This document shows positions 1 through 7,106 of a DNA stretch of 49,968 nucleotides, in pieces. The notes under the pieces are model-generated. The model ran no database searches. It saw nothing but the letters and a program-made list of their open reading frames with translations, and was not told the DNA's origin. A program made the translations under genes and the position numbers. Source of the DNA: an uncultured Eubacteriales bacterium (GTDB taxonomy: Bacteria; Bacillota; Clostridia; UBA1381; UMGS1253); assembly GCA_902492065.1 (NCBI GenBank), contig CABUKE010000012.1, forward strand, positions 1 through 49,968. The letters are read 5' to 3'. Each line of letters begins with the position of its first letter. Position 1 is the stretch's first letter.

Positions 1-2
1 CG

Positions 3-173
3 CTGGAGGAATTGCAGCACCCGGAGGACACCGCCCACGCCCGCATTTATGACCGGCTGCTTGAAATGTGTTCCCCCCTTTGCTTTACCGGGGAGAATTT
101 GAGGAAAGCCGCCGCACAGGGGAAAATGGAACGGCTGAAACGGCTGCTTGCCGGAAAGGAGATTTGCCTATGA
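3..173 (+). CDS. C-terminal end of an unidentified mobile-element gene (truncated by the window edge)
   Basis: An open frame enters from the left edge and ends with TGA at 171-173. The 56 visible residues are charged and helical (about LEELQHPEDTAHARIYDRLL at the left) and end just past a basic stretch. Its stop overlaps the ATG of the excisionase gene by four bases (ATGA), so the two are translationally coupled. I do not recognise the family. Position just before xis and int suggests an accessory gene of the same conjugative element. The start lies outside the window. Confidence 0.55.
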   Translation: MEELQHPEDTAHARIYDRLLEMCSPLCFTGENLRKAAAQGKMERLKRLLAGKEICL

Positions 174-376
174 AAGAAGTTCCGATTTGGGAAAAGAGTA
201 ATTTGAGTTTGGAAGAAGCAGCAGCTTATTCCGGAATCGGTATCAATAAATTACGGGAGCTTACCAGTGATAAAAACTGCCATTTTGTTTTATGGGTAGG
301 AAATAAACGACTGATTAAACGACTGATTAAACGACGCCTGTTCGACCAGTACATAGAACAGGAATATTCTATTTGA
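170..376 (+). CDS. xis: Excisionase (Tn916 Xis family)
   Basis: This 68-residue protein matches the Tn916-type Xis pattern: N-terminal MKEVPIWEKSNLSLEEAAAY, a winged-helix/MerR-like DNA-binding region with GIGINKLREL, then FVLWVGNKRLIKR and a short acidic tail. Xis is a small architectural protein that bends DNA at the element ends and directs the neighbouring integrase towards excision. The ATG overlaps the preceding stop codon and the integrase follows 86 bases downstream, the standard order. One oddity is an exact 12-base tandem duplication at about 303-333 that makes the basic segment read RLIKRLIKRR, four residues longer than usual. It keeps frame, so function may persist, but it sits in the DNA-contact wing. 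Identification is secure; activity is not. Confidence 0.88.
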   Translation: MKEVPIWEKSNLSLEEAAAYSGIGINKLRELTSDKNCHFVLWVGNKRLIKRLIKRRLFDQYIEQEYSI

Positions 377-399
377 AATTTAGTGATGTGAAAATAGGG

Positions 400-432
400 C
401 TTGATATGATACAATGAAAGTGTCATATCAAG
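400..432. promoter_or_regulatory. 10-bp perfect inverted repeat between xis and int
   Basis: CTTGATATGA (400-409) and TCATATCAAG (423-432) form a perfect inverted repeat around a 13-base spacer, just upstream of the integrase ribosome binding site. There is no T-run, so it is not a classic terminator. It could be a regulatory hairpin in the xis-int transcript or a protein-binding site. Confidence 0.5.
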
Positions 433-462
433 GCTCTTTCCATTACGGAAAGGAGTTTGACA

Positions 463-1662
463 ATGTCCGAAAAACGCAAAGACAATAAAGGACGAATCCT
501 GCGGACAGGAGAGAGCCAGAGAAAAGACCTGATTTATCAATATCGCTACACAGACATTCGTGGAAAGCGGCAGACAGTTTATTCTTCTGATTTGAAAGAA
601 CTGCGGGAAAAAGAGAAAGAAATCCAGAAGCAGCTTGATGAAGGGATTGACTATGCTGCTGGAAAGGCAACCGTGATTGCCCTTGTGGAACGCTATATCA
701 GCTTGAAACAGGGCGTGCGCTACAATACCAAAGTCGGTTACAATTTTGTTCTGAACCTGATTAAGAAAGAAGATTTTGGCTACCGGCAGATAAGGGATAT
801 TAGGGTATCAGACGCACAAAAATGGATTATGAAACTGCATGAGGACGGTAAAGGCTACAGTACCATTACTAGTGTCCGGGGCGTTGTCAAACCGGCGTTC
901 CAAATGGCTTACAACGAGGACATTATTCGCAGAAATCCCTTTGACTTCAAACTGGTAGATGTTGTTCCAAACGATTCACAGAAGCGTATTGCCATGACCG
1001 AAGAACAGCAGACCCTTTGGATGGAATTTATCCGAGAGGATAAGACCTATACCAAATATTATGATGAATTTGTTGTGCTGCTGGGAACTGGTATGCGTGT
1101 CAGTGAATTTTGTGGATTGACAAAAGGCGATTTGGATTTTGGAAATCGGAGAATCCGGGTAGACCACCAGCTTGTCAGAGAACGGGGCGGCAAATACTAT
1201 GTGGAGAAAACTAAGACAGAATGTGGCTGCCGTTTTATTCCTATGACGGAGGAAGTTTACCAAAGCCTGAAAAATATCCTTGCCCACCGCAAGCAGCTTA
1301 AGACGGAAATGATTGTGGACGGTTACAGCGGTTTCATTCTGTTGGATAAGGACGATAAGCCCAAAGTTGCCCTGCATATCGAAAATGAAATGCGCTGGGC
1401 GATGAAAAAGTACAAGAAGCTGTACCCGGATAAGCCGCTACCGCATATCACGCCCCATGTGTTCCGCCATACTTTCTGTACGAATATGGCAAGTGCTGGT
1501 ATGGATATTAAAAACTTGCAGTATATCATGGGGCACTCTGATGTAGGCGTAACGCTGAATGTTTACACCCATGCAAGCTATGACCGGGCGGCAGAACAGA
1601 TGTCAAAGATTATTGACTTTAAGGGGATTGACGCACAGGGAAAGCGAAGAAAATCAGGCTGA
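463..1662 (+). CDS. int: Tn916-family tyrosine integrase
   Basis: A 399-residue site-specific recombinase that integrates and excises the conjugative element. The N-terminal arm-binding region (residues 1-70) contains SEKRKDNKGRILRTGESQRK, very like Tn916 Int. A core-binding SAM-like domain follows (about 70-165) and then the catalytic domain. The catalytic residues are visible: R212 (GTGMRVSEF), H332 and R335 (HVFRHTF), H358 (IMGH) and nucleophile Y368 (NVYTH). Length is close to Tn916 Int (405). The ATG at 463 has AAAGGAG seven bases upstream; an in-frame TTG two codons earlier is less likely. It lies after xis at the element's right end. The frame is intact, so it is probably functional. 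Confidence 0.95.
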   Translation: MSEKRKDNKGRILRTGESQRKDLIYQYRYTDIRGKRQTVYSSDLKELREKEKEIQKQLDEGIDYAAGKATVIALVERYISLKQGVRYNTKVGYNFVLNLIKKEDFGYRQIRDIRVSDAQKWIMKLHEDGKGYSTITSVRGVVKPAFQMAYNEDIIRRNPFDFKLVDVVPNDSQKRIAMTEEQQTLWMEFIREDKTYTKYYDEFVVLLGTGMRVSEFCGLTKGDLDFGNRRIRVDHQLVRERGGKYYVEKTKTECGCRFIPMTEEVYQSLKNILAHRKQLKTEMIVDGYSGFILLDKDDKPKVALHIENEMRWAMKKYKKLYPDKPLPHITPHVFRHTFCTNMASAGMDIKNLQYIMGHSDVGVTLNVYTHASYDRAAEQMSKIIDFKGIDAQGKRRKSG

Positions 1663-1674
1663 AAATACACCAAA

Positions 1675-1697
1675 TTACTACACCACTTACTACACCA
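1675..1697 (+). repeat. Direct repeats after int, probable integrase arm-binding sites
   Basis: TTACTACACCA occurs at 1675-1685 and again at 1687-1697, twelve bases apart, directly after the int stop codon. Further similar AT-rich words follow to about 1735. In Tn916-like elements short direct repeats at this place bind the integrase N-terminal domain. The element's right end must lie between here and about 1845, where sequence of another element resumes. I could not define the crossover site. Confidence 0.55.
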
Positions 1698-1845
1698 TTT
1701 GCCCGTGAATTTATGTAGATTTACATAGAATTGCGTAGGTTTTGGGCAAAACATGAAAATTGAAAAAAGTGCCTAAGAGCCAGTAATATCAAGGTTTGAA
1801 GGCTTATGAAGGGATATAAGAGATATGATTAAAATACTATTTATC

Positions 1846-2141
1846 TGCCACGATTATAACCTGCTGATCTGTTTGGATAACGGCGATCCAGTAGAGCCGT
1901 CCTTTTTGGAAAGGCGGTTCAAGGAATGGCAGGCGAAAATCGGGAAATATCCCTGTTTGATTACACACACGTGTACAACGATCAGCGGGAGCTGCTTCGC
2001 AAGCTGGTGGAAAATGACTTTTATAATATGCACAAGGCTGAGCCATGCGACATTATCTCCCGGATACAGGATATGACGCCGACTCAGCTCGGGATGGTTG
2101 CCTCTGTTATATCTCAAATCAGAGGACAGCAGATTTTGTAG
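1846..2141 (+). pseudogene. Remnant of a second tyrosine recombinase
   Basis: Two pieces of a phage-type integrase lie in different frames. The first (from 1846) reads HDYNLLICLDNGDPVEPSF then RRFKEWQAKIG, the segment that precedes box II in Firmicutes phage integrases. The second (from about 1926) reads DYTHVYNDQRELLRKL and runs to a stop at 2141, matching the nucleophile-Tyr segment and C-terminal tail. The intervening HxxR and GH boxes are missing, so there is an internal deletion plus frame change. Everything before 1846 is absent, apparently replaced by the Tn916-like element. It lies beside a tRNA gene fragment, the usual place for such an integrase. Confidence 0.75.
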
Positions 2142-2316
2142 AACGGTTTTTGATTGAAAAAATGTAAGGGAAATAATTTGTAGAAGATTTTGTAGAAAAC
2201 TTGGGGTTTTCACGGTGCAAAACGACGGCAGAAAAGCTTTAGAAAACGCAGTTTTTATTTCAAACCTTTATCTTCTCAATTCCAGTTATGACAAGGGTTT
2301 GCGGGCTCAGGACAAA

Positions 2317-2350
2317 GAAAAAAACTTTGGTCGGCCCCAAAGTTTTTTTC
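2317..2350. terminator. Perfect 14-bp stem terminator
   Basis: GAAAAAAACTTTGG (2317-2330) pairs exactly with CCAAAGTTTTTTTC (2337-2350) around a six-base loop. The A- and T-rich stem base makes it able to act in both directions. It sits between the integrase remnant and the tRNA fragment. Confidence 0.75.
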
Positions 2351-2375
2351 TAAGATTTATTAAATTAGTCTAATG

Positions 2376-2416
2376 GGTTATGAGCCGGATGCTCTAACCA
2401 ACTGAGCTAAGGGCCC
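2376..2416 (-). pseudogene. 5' half of a tRNA with CAT anticodon (Met or Ile2), cut in the anticodon stem
   Basis: Read on the minus strand from 2416, the sequence begins GGGCCCTTAGCTCAGTTGG and continues through D-arm, TCCGG stem and loop CTCATAA. It then diverges: the expected CCGGA strand and the whole 3' half are missing. The fragment keeps a strong promoter. tRNA anticodon loops are common integration targets, and a broken integrase lies on the far side of the break. CAT can be elongator Met or Ile2; the surviving half cannot decide. Confidence 0.8.
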
Positions 2417-2435
2417 ACAAATCATAACGATAATT

Positions 2436-2464
2436 ATTATACCAAGCAATCCTGCCCATGTCAA
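2436..2464 (-). promoter_or_regulatory. Consensus promoter for the truncated tRNA(CAT) gene
   Basis: On the minus strand TTGACA (2464-2459) and TATAAT (2441-2436) are separated by 17 bases, a perfect sigma-70/SigA consensus, about 20 bases before the tRNA 5' end. The -35 hexamer contains the stop codon that closes the dinB fragment, so that gene was broken exactly at the tRNA promoter. Confidence 0.88.
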
Positions 2465-3252
2465 TCATCTATTTTATACGCAATGGGCCGCGTCGCGCTC
2501 GTCGGCGCGTCCAATTTCCCCTGCCGCCCATAGTGGAACAGTTCGTTGTCACGGATGCTGATTTGTACCGTCGTACACCGAAGCCCCTGCTCGCGCAACC
2601 GCGCGGCAACAGACTCTGACAGAATATAGATGGTCAGTTTCACGTCCTCGTCCGTCGGGAGGTCGTGCGGCGCGGTGATGGAGTTGCCAACACTTTTGAT
2701 GACGGATACCGCATCGTTGGCGGCGACGGGCGAGCAGTCGAGGCCGTTTGCAAAGGCGTAGAGCGTTCGGCCGTTTTTGCCTAGCCGCCGCCTAAGCCAT
2801 TCGCCGTCCGCCTGTGCAAGCTGGCCGATGGTGTGTACACCGTAGCGCGCGAGCTTGCGCGTGGTCGCCGGCCCGACAAAGAGCAGGTCGCTGACGGGCA
2901 GGGGCCAGACGACATTTTTGTAGTTCTCCCGCGTGATAACTGTCGTCGCGTTAGGCTTTTTCATGTCCGAGCCGAGTTTGGCAAAAATTTTGTTGTAGCT
3001 GACCCCGACGCTGATTGTCACGCCCAGTTCAAACTTGATGCGCTCGCGCAGCCTGTCCGCCACTTGCTCTCCTGTACCAAATAGCTTTTCGCTTCCCGTC
3101 AAGTCCAGCCAGCACTCGTCGAGGCCGAAGCTCTCAATCCGGTCGGTGCAGCAGCCGTAAATCTCCCTTGCAAGGCGGGAGAAGCGCAGGTATTTGTCAA
3201 AGCTGGGCGAGACGATAGTGAGGCCGGGGCATTTTTGTTTTGCCTGCCAGAG
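2461..3252 (-). pseudogene. dinB: DNA polymerase IV (DinB), central fragment
   Basis: From the codons LWQAKQKCPGLTIV (3252) to IRDNELFHYGRQGKLDAPTS the frame matches Y-family polymerase IV: palm motif SFGLDECWLDLTGSEKLFG with catalytic Asp-Glu, the VGVSYNKIFAKLGSDMKKP segment, thumb helix-hairpin-helix FVGPATTRKL, and part of the little finger. The first ~70 residues, including the HCDxNxFYASVE metal site, are absent; the frame upstream of 3252 is open but unrelated. The C-terminus is lost after PIAYKI, at the tRNA promoter. The missing C-terminal part lies just to the right on the opposite strand. Without the first catalytic Asp this cannot be an active polymerase. Confidence 0.85.
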
Positions 3253-3259
3253 CCGTACA

Positions 3260-3530
3260 TTATACAAGGGGTTTGCACTGTACAAGCAGCACCACACAAG
3301 TGGCAAGCCCATCCGCAGCCTCGGTGTGCGGGGGACGGGACTGGCGACGCAGGACAATGTGCAGCTCTCTTTTTTTGGCGGAGGCGGTAAAGATTCAAAA
3401 GCAGAATGATTTAGAATTGGCGATTGACAATATAAGGGGACGGTTTGGGCATAGCGCGCGCAATCTTGCGTGGGGTTGCGCTGACGGATGCGGCAATGGC
3501 TCATCCGGAGCCGCTCGGGGGAGTAAATAA
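3260..3530 (+). pseudogene. DNA polymerase IV C-terminal fragment, opposite strand and frameshifted
   Basis: On the plus strand, FALYKQHHTSGKPIRSLGVR then TGLATQDNVQLSFFG (to about 3390) is the polymerase IV little-finger end with the QLSLF-like beta-clamp motif. After a frame change near 3395 another frame reads DLELAIDNIRGRFGH, and after a second change near 3450 a third frame reads ILRGVALTDAAMAHPEPLGG. These three pieces in order match the usual DinB tail. It is therefore a decayed C-terminus that points against the central fragment on the other strand. Inversion inside dinB, or two copies fused, are the possible origins. Confidence 0.8.
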
Positions 3531-3531
3531 A

Positions 3532-3553
3532 AAGGCGGGACACGCCCCGCCTT
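3532..3553. terminator. Bidirectional hairpin between convergent units
   Basis: AAGGCGGG (3532-3539) pairs with CCCGCCTT (3546-3553). It closes the plus-strand dinB tail and overlaps the stop codon of the minus-strand membrane protein gene. Confidence 0.7.
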
Positions 3554-4655
3554 ATGGTTCCAAAATCAACCGCTTTTCCCCGCTACACAGATACACCATC
3601 CCATCCTCCCCGCGTGCAAGATAGGCATCTGGGTACTCTACTTTTTCAAACTGCATGGTATAATTGTCCTCCGGCGACAAAAAACCGACCCGGTACCGCC
3701 CGCCGTCGTCACGCAAATAAAATGTCACCGTGTACGGCGCGTCCGCGCTTTGCGTACAAACGGAAACAAGTGTCTTTTCCGTTGCGTCGAGCCTTCTGAC
3801 ATAGCCGCCGTTGTTCGCAACATAATAGATATTGTCTTTCTCCACAAACAGCTGCGCCTGTGCTGTCTCCCACAAATCGTCCGGCGTGATTTCTTTCGTT
3901 AAAACCGCGTCTGCCTTTTTTGACGCTTCCTCCAAGCTAAGCCGCCGCGCTGTAAAGTCAAAGCCGGGGATGTTGTGGCGCGCGACAAACTGCTTCATCC
4001 CGTTTGGAACAAGGCCATGCCGGTAACTTAGCCGCTCGCCGTATGTATCGTAAAAACCCACGTCTGCGCCGATGCTGATGAGGTAGTCCGCATAATCATA
4101 CTTTTCATAATACAGCGCAAGCGGCAAAAGCGGCATCCCGTCCGAGGTTTGCAGGTTCGGGTCGTGCGTGAGCTGCTTGGCGCGCGTAAGGTCGAAATGA
4201 TTTTCGTGTTGTTTGACGTAAGGGATGATGTAGCGGTCGCCCAAGACGAGATGATTGTTGAATGGGGCAAACAGGGCGGCGGTACTGATGAATAGGCCGA
4301 TTGCCGTGTAAATAATAATATTTTTCATCAAATATTCTCTCTTGAACAGATAAACAGCGCCTATGGACACCAGCAGAATTGCAATTGTACCAAAAACTTC
4401 ATACAAAATCAATACAAGTCCTCCGGCTCCCCAACTTGTATTGTTGCCAGAACTTAAAATCGCCATCCATTCCGGATATGCGACCCAAAACGCAAAGGTT
4501 CCATAGGTGCCGAGAATAAAAATCCCCAGTATTATTTTGCCCAACGGGTCACGCCGCTTCATACCCTTACACGCACAATACAGCCCATATGTAACTGCGG
4601 CAACAATCATAACTACAATCAATATTGGTATAATTGGAATTCCGAATATACGCAT
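3552..4655 (-). CDS. Membrane protein with ankyrin-like soluble part; possible immunity protein for the lipase
   Basis: A 367-residue protein of unknown family. Four hydrophobic segments are visible (about residues 4-26, 39-60, 76-104 and 111-130), followed by a soluble part. That part holds one ankyrin-like stretch (LPLALYYEKYDYADYLISIG) and a beta-rich C-terminal region ending near GMVYLCSGEKRLILEP. I chose ATG 4655 because AAAGGAG lies eight bases upstream; an in-frame ATG at 4676 has no such site and would overlap the upstream gene. It starts 13 bases after the MuF-lipase gene, on the same strand, so the two are co-transcribed. Toxin-like lipases are often paired with membrane or periplasmic protectors, which makes an immunity role plausible, but nothing in the sequence proves it. 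Confidence 0.6.
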   Translation of the reverse strand: MRIFGIPIIPILIVVMIVAAVTYGLYCACKGMKRRDPLGKIILGIFILGTYGTFAFWVAYPEWMAILSSGNNTSWGAGGLVLILYEVFGTIAILLVSIGAVYLFKREYLMKNIIIYTAIGLFISTAALFAPFNNHLVLGDRYIIPYVKQHENHFDLTRAKQLTHDPNLQTSDGMPLLPLALYYEKYDYADYLISIGADVGFYDTYGERLSYRHGLVPNGMKQFVARHNIPGFDFTARRLSLEEASKKADAVLTKEITPDDLWETAQAQLFVEKDNIYYVANNGGYVRRLDATEKTLVSVCTQSADAPYTVTFYLRDDGGRYRVGFLSPEDNYTMQFEKVEYPDAYLARGEDGMVYLCSGEKRLILEP

Positions 4656-4668
4656 GTATAGGACTCCT

Positions 4669-5877
4669 TTAATCAATATAATCTATAAACGCATTAACGG
4701 TTTTCTCTAAATTAGTCTGCTTCCTGGGGTTTTTGGGATAATAATACTGATTGTTTGTATTTGCTACATCCTCTGCACAGCGTTCCCTGCAAGCATCGGT
4801 ACAGTTATGCTGAAAATATGCGCTGTGAATTGTAATTGAGTCGAGCGTGTCATACGTCATATCTTCCAGATACAAATTTTTAATCGGCTTATCGTACTCT
4901 GTTCTCTGAAATTTTAGCAAAGGTATCGGGTCGCCCGGCATAATCAGGTCATATACCCGGTTTTGATACCGTTTATAATCCATGTTCAACTCCGGCGAAC
5001 CAATGCGTATAATTTTATTCACATATGGCCCTTTGCCAATCCGGTCAAGCGTTTCCGCCACGCGCGACGCCATCACTCCGCCACCGCTGTGCCCTACGAA
5101 AATTACATAGTTGTAATCTCCTCCATGTGCATTTGTAATCTCATTTGCAAAAATCCACGGCGACTGAGAACCGGGGTCGTATACGCGGCTGTATACCTGC
5201 ATTGCATCCATTATCATTCCATCATTAAACCAATTTTCATCTTCTATATCATCATATGTGGGAATATACATGATATCAACGGTACTCCCTGGCGCTGAAT
5301 TTGTTAACTGTTTCTTTATTTCTTCTCCCAACGCAGTAATATAACCGCTACCCTTTGGCGTATTAATCCCGGAAAAGACAACAACCAAATATTTTTTTGG
5401 GGTGCGGAATCCAGAAAAATAGTACTTTTTGCATCGACAATTTGGGTGCCCTTCCGGCTCATGAAAAAGGTCATATATTTTCCCATGTTTATCTTTGCAA
5501 CTTAAACACCGTTTTTCATCCTCTTCCGTAATCCAAAGAACATAGTGGGCGGATACGTCTTTTTTCGTGTTTCCATACTTTGCAAGTTTTTGTAAAAAAT
5601 CTTGATTTGGCCCCGGATGCATCATATAGTTATTGAATTCATCAAAAAAGCTATCTTTTATTTTGCTACTATTTGCCCTTAACCAATATTGAATGTTCCT
5701 ATATGCATAATACTGATTTGGACTAAGTTCATTAACGCTTTCTTTCTCATGCCTATTTCTGTAAATATCTTCTCTTTCCTGTTCTCTGCTTTTAAAAAAA
5801 TATAGATTAGGTAGGCTTCCTTCTCCTTCATATAAGTCACGGAAAGACAAACCCTCTATTTCTTTTTCTTGTTCCAT
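4669..5877 (-). CDS. MuF-type module fused to a serine lipase (putative polymorphic toxin)
   Basis: A 402-residue protein in two parts. The N-terminal part ends in RCLSCKDKHGKIYDLFHEPE then GHPNCRCKKYYF (CxxC at 124-127, HPNCRC at 144-149), the hallmark of the phage Mu F-like minor head protein C-terminus. The second part is an alpha/beta hydrolase: beta strand YLVVVFSGIN, nucleophile elbow GHSGGG with Ser at about 264, Asp in MPGDPIPL (about 316) and His near SITIHSAYFQH (351 or 357). Such MuF-effector fusions are known as polymorphic toxins, so a lipase or phospholipase effector is likely. GAGG precedes ATG 5877; ATG 5916 is in frame but lacks a binding site. A consensus promoter and operator-like repeat lie upstream. 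There is no signal peptide; delivery route unknown. Confidence 0.7.
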   Translation of the reverse strand: MEQEKEIEGLSFRDLYEGEGSLPNLYFFKSREQEREDIYRNRHEKESVNELSPNQYYAYRNIQYWLRANSSKIKDSFFDEFNNYMMHPGPNQDFLQKLAKYGNTKKDVSAHYVLWITEEDEKRCLSCKDKHGKIYDLFHEPEGHPNCRCKKYYFSGFRTPKKYLVVVFSGINTPKGSGYITALGEEIKKQLTNSAPGSTVDIMYIPTYDDIEDENWFNDGMIMDAMQVYSRVYDPGSQSPWIFANEITNAHGGDYNYVIFVGHSGGGVMASRVAETLDRIGKGPYVNKIIRIGSPELNMDYKRYQNRVYDLIMPGDPIPLLKFQRTEYDKPIKNLYLEDMTYDTLDSITIHSAYFQHNCTDACRERCAEDVANTNNQYYYPKNPRKQTNLEKTVNAFIDYID

Positions 5878-5930
5878 CTTTTCCTCATCCTCCCTCACTA
5901 TAGCGTACTTTCCCATTTTTTACAATAGTT

Positions 5931-6001
5931 TTCGATTATTTTCCTGATAATCGAATTTTTATCGTGTGTCAAATTCTACCACGAAGCATACAGCGTGTCA
6001 A
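5931..6001 (-). promoter_or_regulatory. Promoter and operator-like repeat for the MuF-lipase gene
   Basis: On the minus strand TTGACA (6001-5996) and TAGAAT (5978-5973) are 17 bases apart. Downstream of the -10, TTCGATTAT (5931-5939) and ATAATCGAA (5947-5955) make a perfect 9-bp inverted repeat in the expected initial transcribed region, well placed for a repressor. Confidence 0.7.
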
Positions 6002-6148
6002 TATTTAAAATCAAAATAGATATTTAGATTGATTTTTCTATCATTCTATGCTATGTATGCAAAAGTTGAAAGCGGTTATGTAGATGCTTCACGGGGCTTT
6101 ATACAAAAGTTAAAAAAACAATATCCAAAACATGCCGGAGGTGTGCGC

Positions 6149-6283
6149 ATGACAAACGAGGAACTCGCAGAGCGAATTTACGCGGACAATACGGAGCTAT
6201 ATTCTGCCCTGTAGGACGGCCTGAGACGATACATATACCGTTCGTACAACGCCTATTATAAACGCCACAGGGAGCGGTGCGCG
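6149..6283 (+). pseudogene. N-terminal remnant of a mobile-element sigma-70-like factor with an amber stop
   Basis: A good site (GGAGGTG) precedes ATG 6149. The frame reads MTNEELAERIYADNTELYSA then L, a TAG at 6212-6214, and continues in frame as DGLRRYIYRSYNAYYKRHRE. This matches the start of sigma-factor-like proteins common in Clostridia phages and conjugative elements, where the codon at the TAG is usually Trp, so a single TGG to TAG change explains the stop. Similarity ends near 6283 and the rest of the gene is gone. Confidence 0.65.
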
Positions 6284-6313
6284 ACGTTATGTTTCTGTTT
6301 AGCATGTCCAGAC

Positions 6314-6967
6314 TCATCTCACAATATCTTTTACAATCTCATCAAGCAATTTGGAAATCATATGGAGGTAAAATTCTTTTATCATTTCTACATTATTATT
6401 TTTATCGCCATATTGCAAGCTAGTGGCAGGTGACTCAAAGGCTAAAATAAAATCTTGCAAAATCGACAACCCATCATTATCGTGACAGATATCACGGTAT
6501 TTTTTTATATATTGTAATAACACGCCAAATTGGTCATGGGAAATTAACCGGTTTAATAAGTCTAAAGTAATCTGCGCCTGTGCCATATTGTAAGGCAAAA
6601 CTTCATGCTCATAATCAAACCCTAACGCTTCAAACTTTCCCCTTTCTTCCTGTACCATGCCTGTTGCCATCAACTTTTGCCCGGCAAAAAACTTCATTGT
6701 ACCTTCAGACAGGCCGGCCTGCTGTACGGTTAAATTTGCCTCCTTGTCAGATCGGAAGTCGCTGAAACCAATCAAATAGTCGCACGATACCCCCAGATAT
6801 TTTGCCATCTTGGCAGCGAGGACGATATCGGGCGAACGTCGCCCCAAAATATAAAAGTTGATGCTTTGTCTGGAACAGTTCATCTTTTTCGCAAATTCGC
6901 CTTGGGATATATTTTTTTCTTCCAGCAAAGAAAGCAAACGGGCGCCAAATTTTTGTTGCAAATCCAT
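6314..6967 (-). CDS. XRE-family transcriptional regulator
   Basis: A 217-residue protein with an N-terminal helix-turn-helix of the Cro/CI type (LLEEKNISQGEFAKKMNCSR, then SPDIVLAAKMAKYLGVSCDYLIG). The rest is a helical region with no recognised enzyme motif, probably for dimerisation or sensing. ATG 6967 has GAGGAG eight bases upstream; the earlier in-frame start at 7018 is not supported. It is divergent from the glycine-zipper toxin gene, with 139 bases between the two starts. That gap holds a promoter overlapped by an AACGTAT/ATACGTT repeat, so it probably represses the toxin operon and itself. The regulator fold is certain; the target is inferred from position. Confidence 0.85.
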   Translation of the reverse strand: MDLQQKFGARLLSLLEEKNISQGEFAKKMNCSRQSINFYILGRRSPDIVLAAKMAKYLGVSCDYLIGFSDFRSDKEANLTVQQAGLSEGTMKFFAGQKLMATGMVQEERGKFEALGFDYEHEVLPYNMAQAQITLDLLNRLISHDQFGVLLQYIKKYRDICHDNDGLSILQDFILAFESPATSLQYGDKNNNVEMIKEFYLHMISKLLDEIVKDIVR

Positions 6968-7026
6968 GTAAAAAACTCCTCTGTGTATATATTTGTTGCT
7001 GAATAAGACAAAATGCAATTTAAGTA

Positions 7027-7079
7027 TTGACGGGATACAAAAAGTAACGTATACTTCATGCTAACAACAAACATACGTT
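7027..7079 (+). promoter_or_regulatory. Promoter with flanking AACGTAT/ATACGTT repeat for the toxin operon
   Basis: TTGACG (7027-7032) and TATACT (7050-7055) are 17 bases apart, reading towards the toxin gene. AACGTAT (7046-7052), overlapping the -10 box, is repeated in inverse as ATACGTT (7073-7079). This is a likely operator for the divergent XRE regulator. Confidence 0.65.
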
Positions 7080-7106
7080 TTGTCAAGGAATGGGGGGGAT
7101 AATATT

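Noticed and set aside
303..333. Tandem repeat as CRISPR or regulatory array
   Set aside because: Only two copies without spacers; it is a duplication within xis.
3252..3543. N-terminal extension of the minus-strand dinB frame
   Set aside because: It is open but unrelated to DinB and is read through the decayed plus-strand C-terminal fragment, so I did not include it in the gene.
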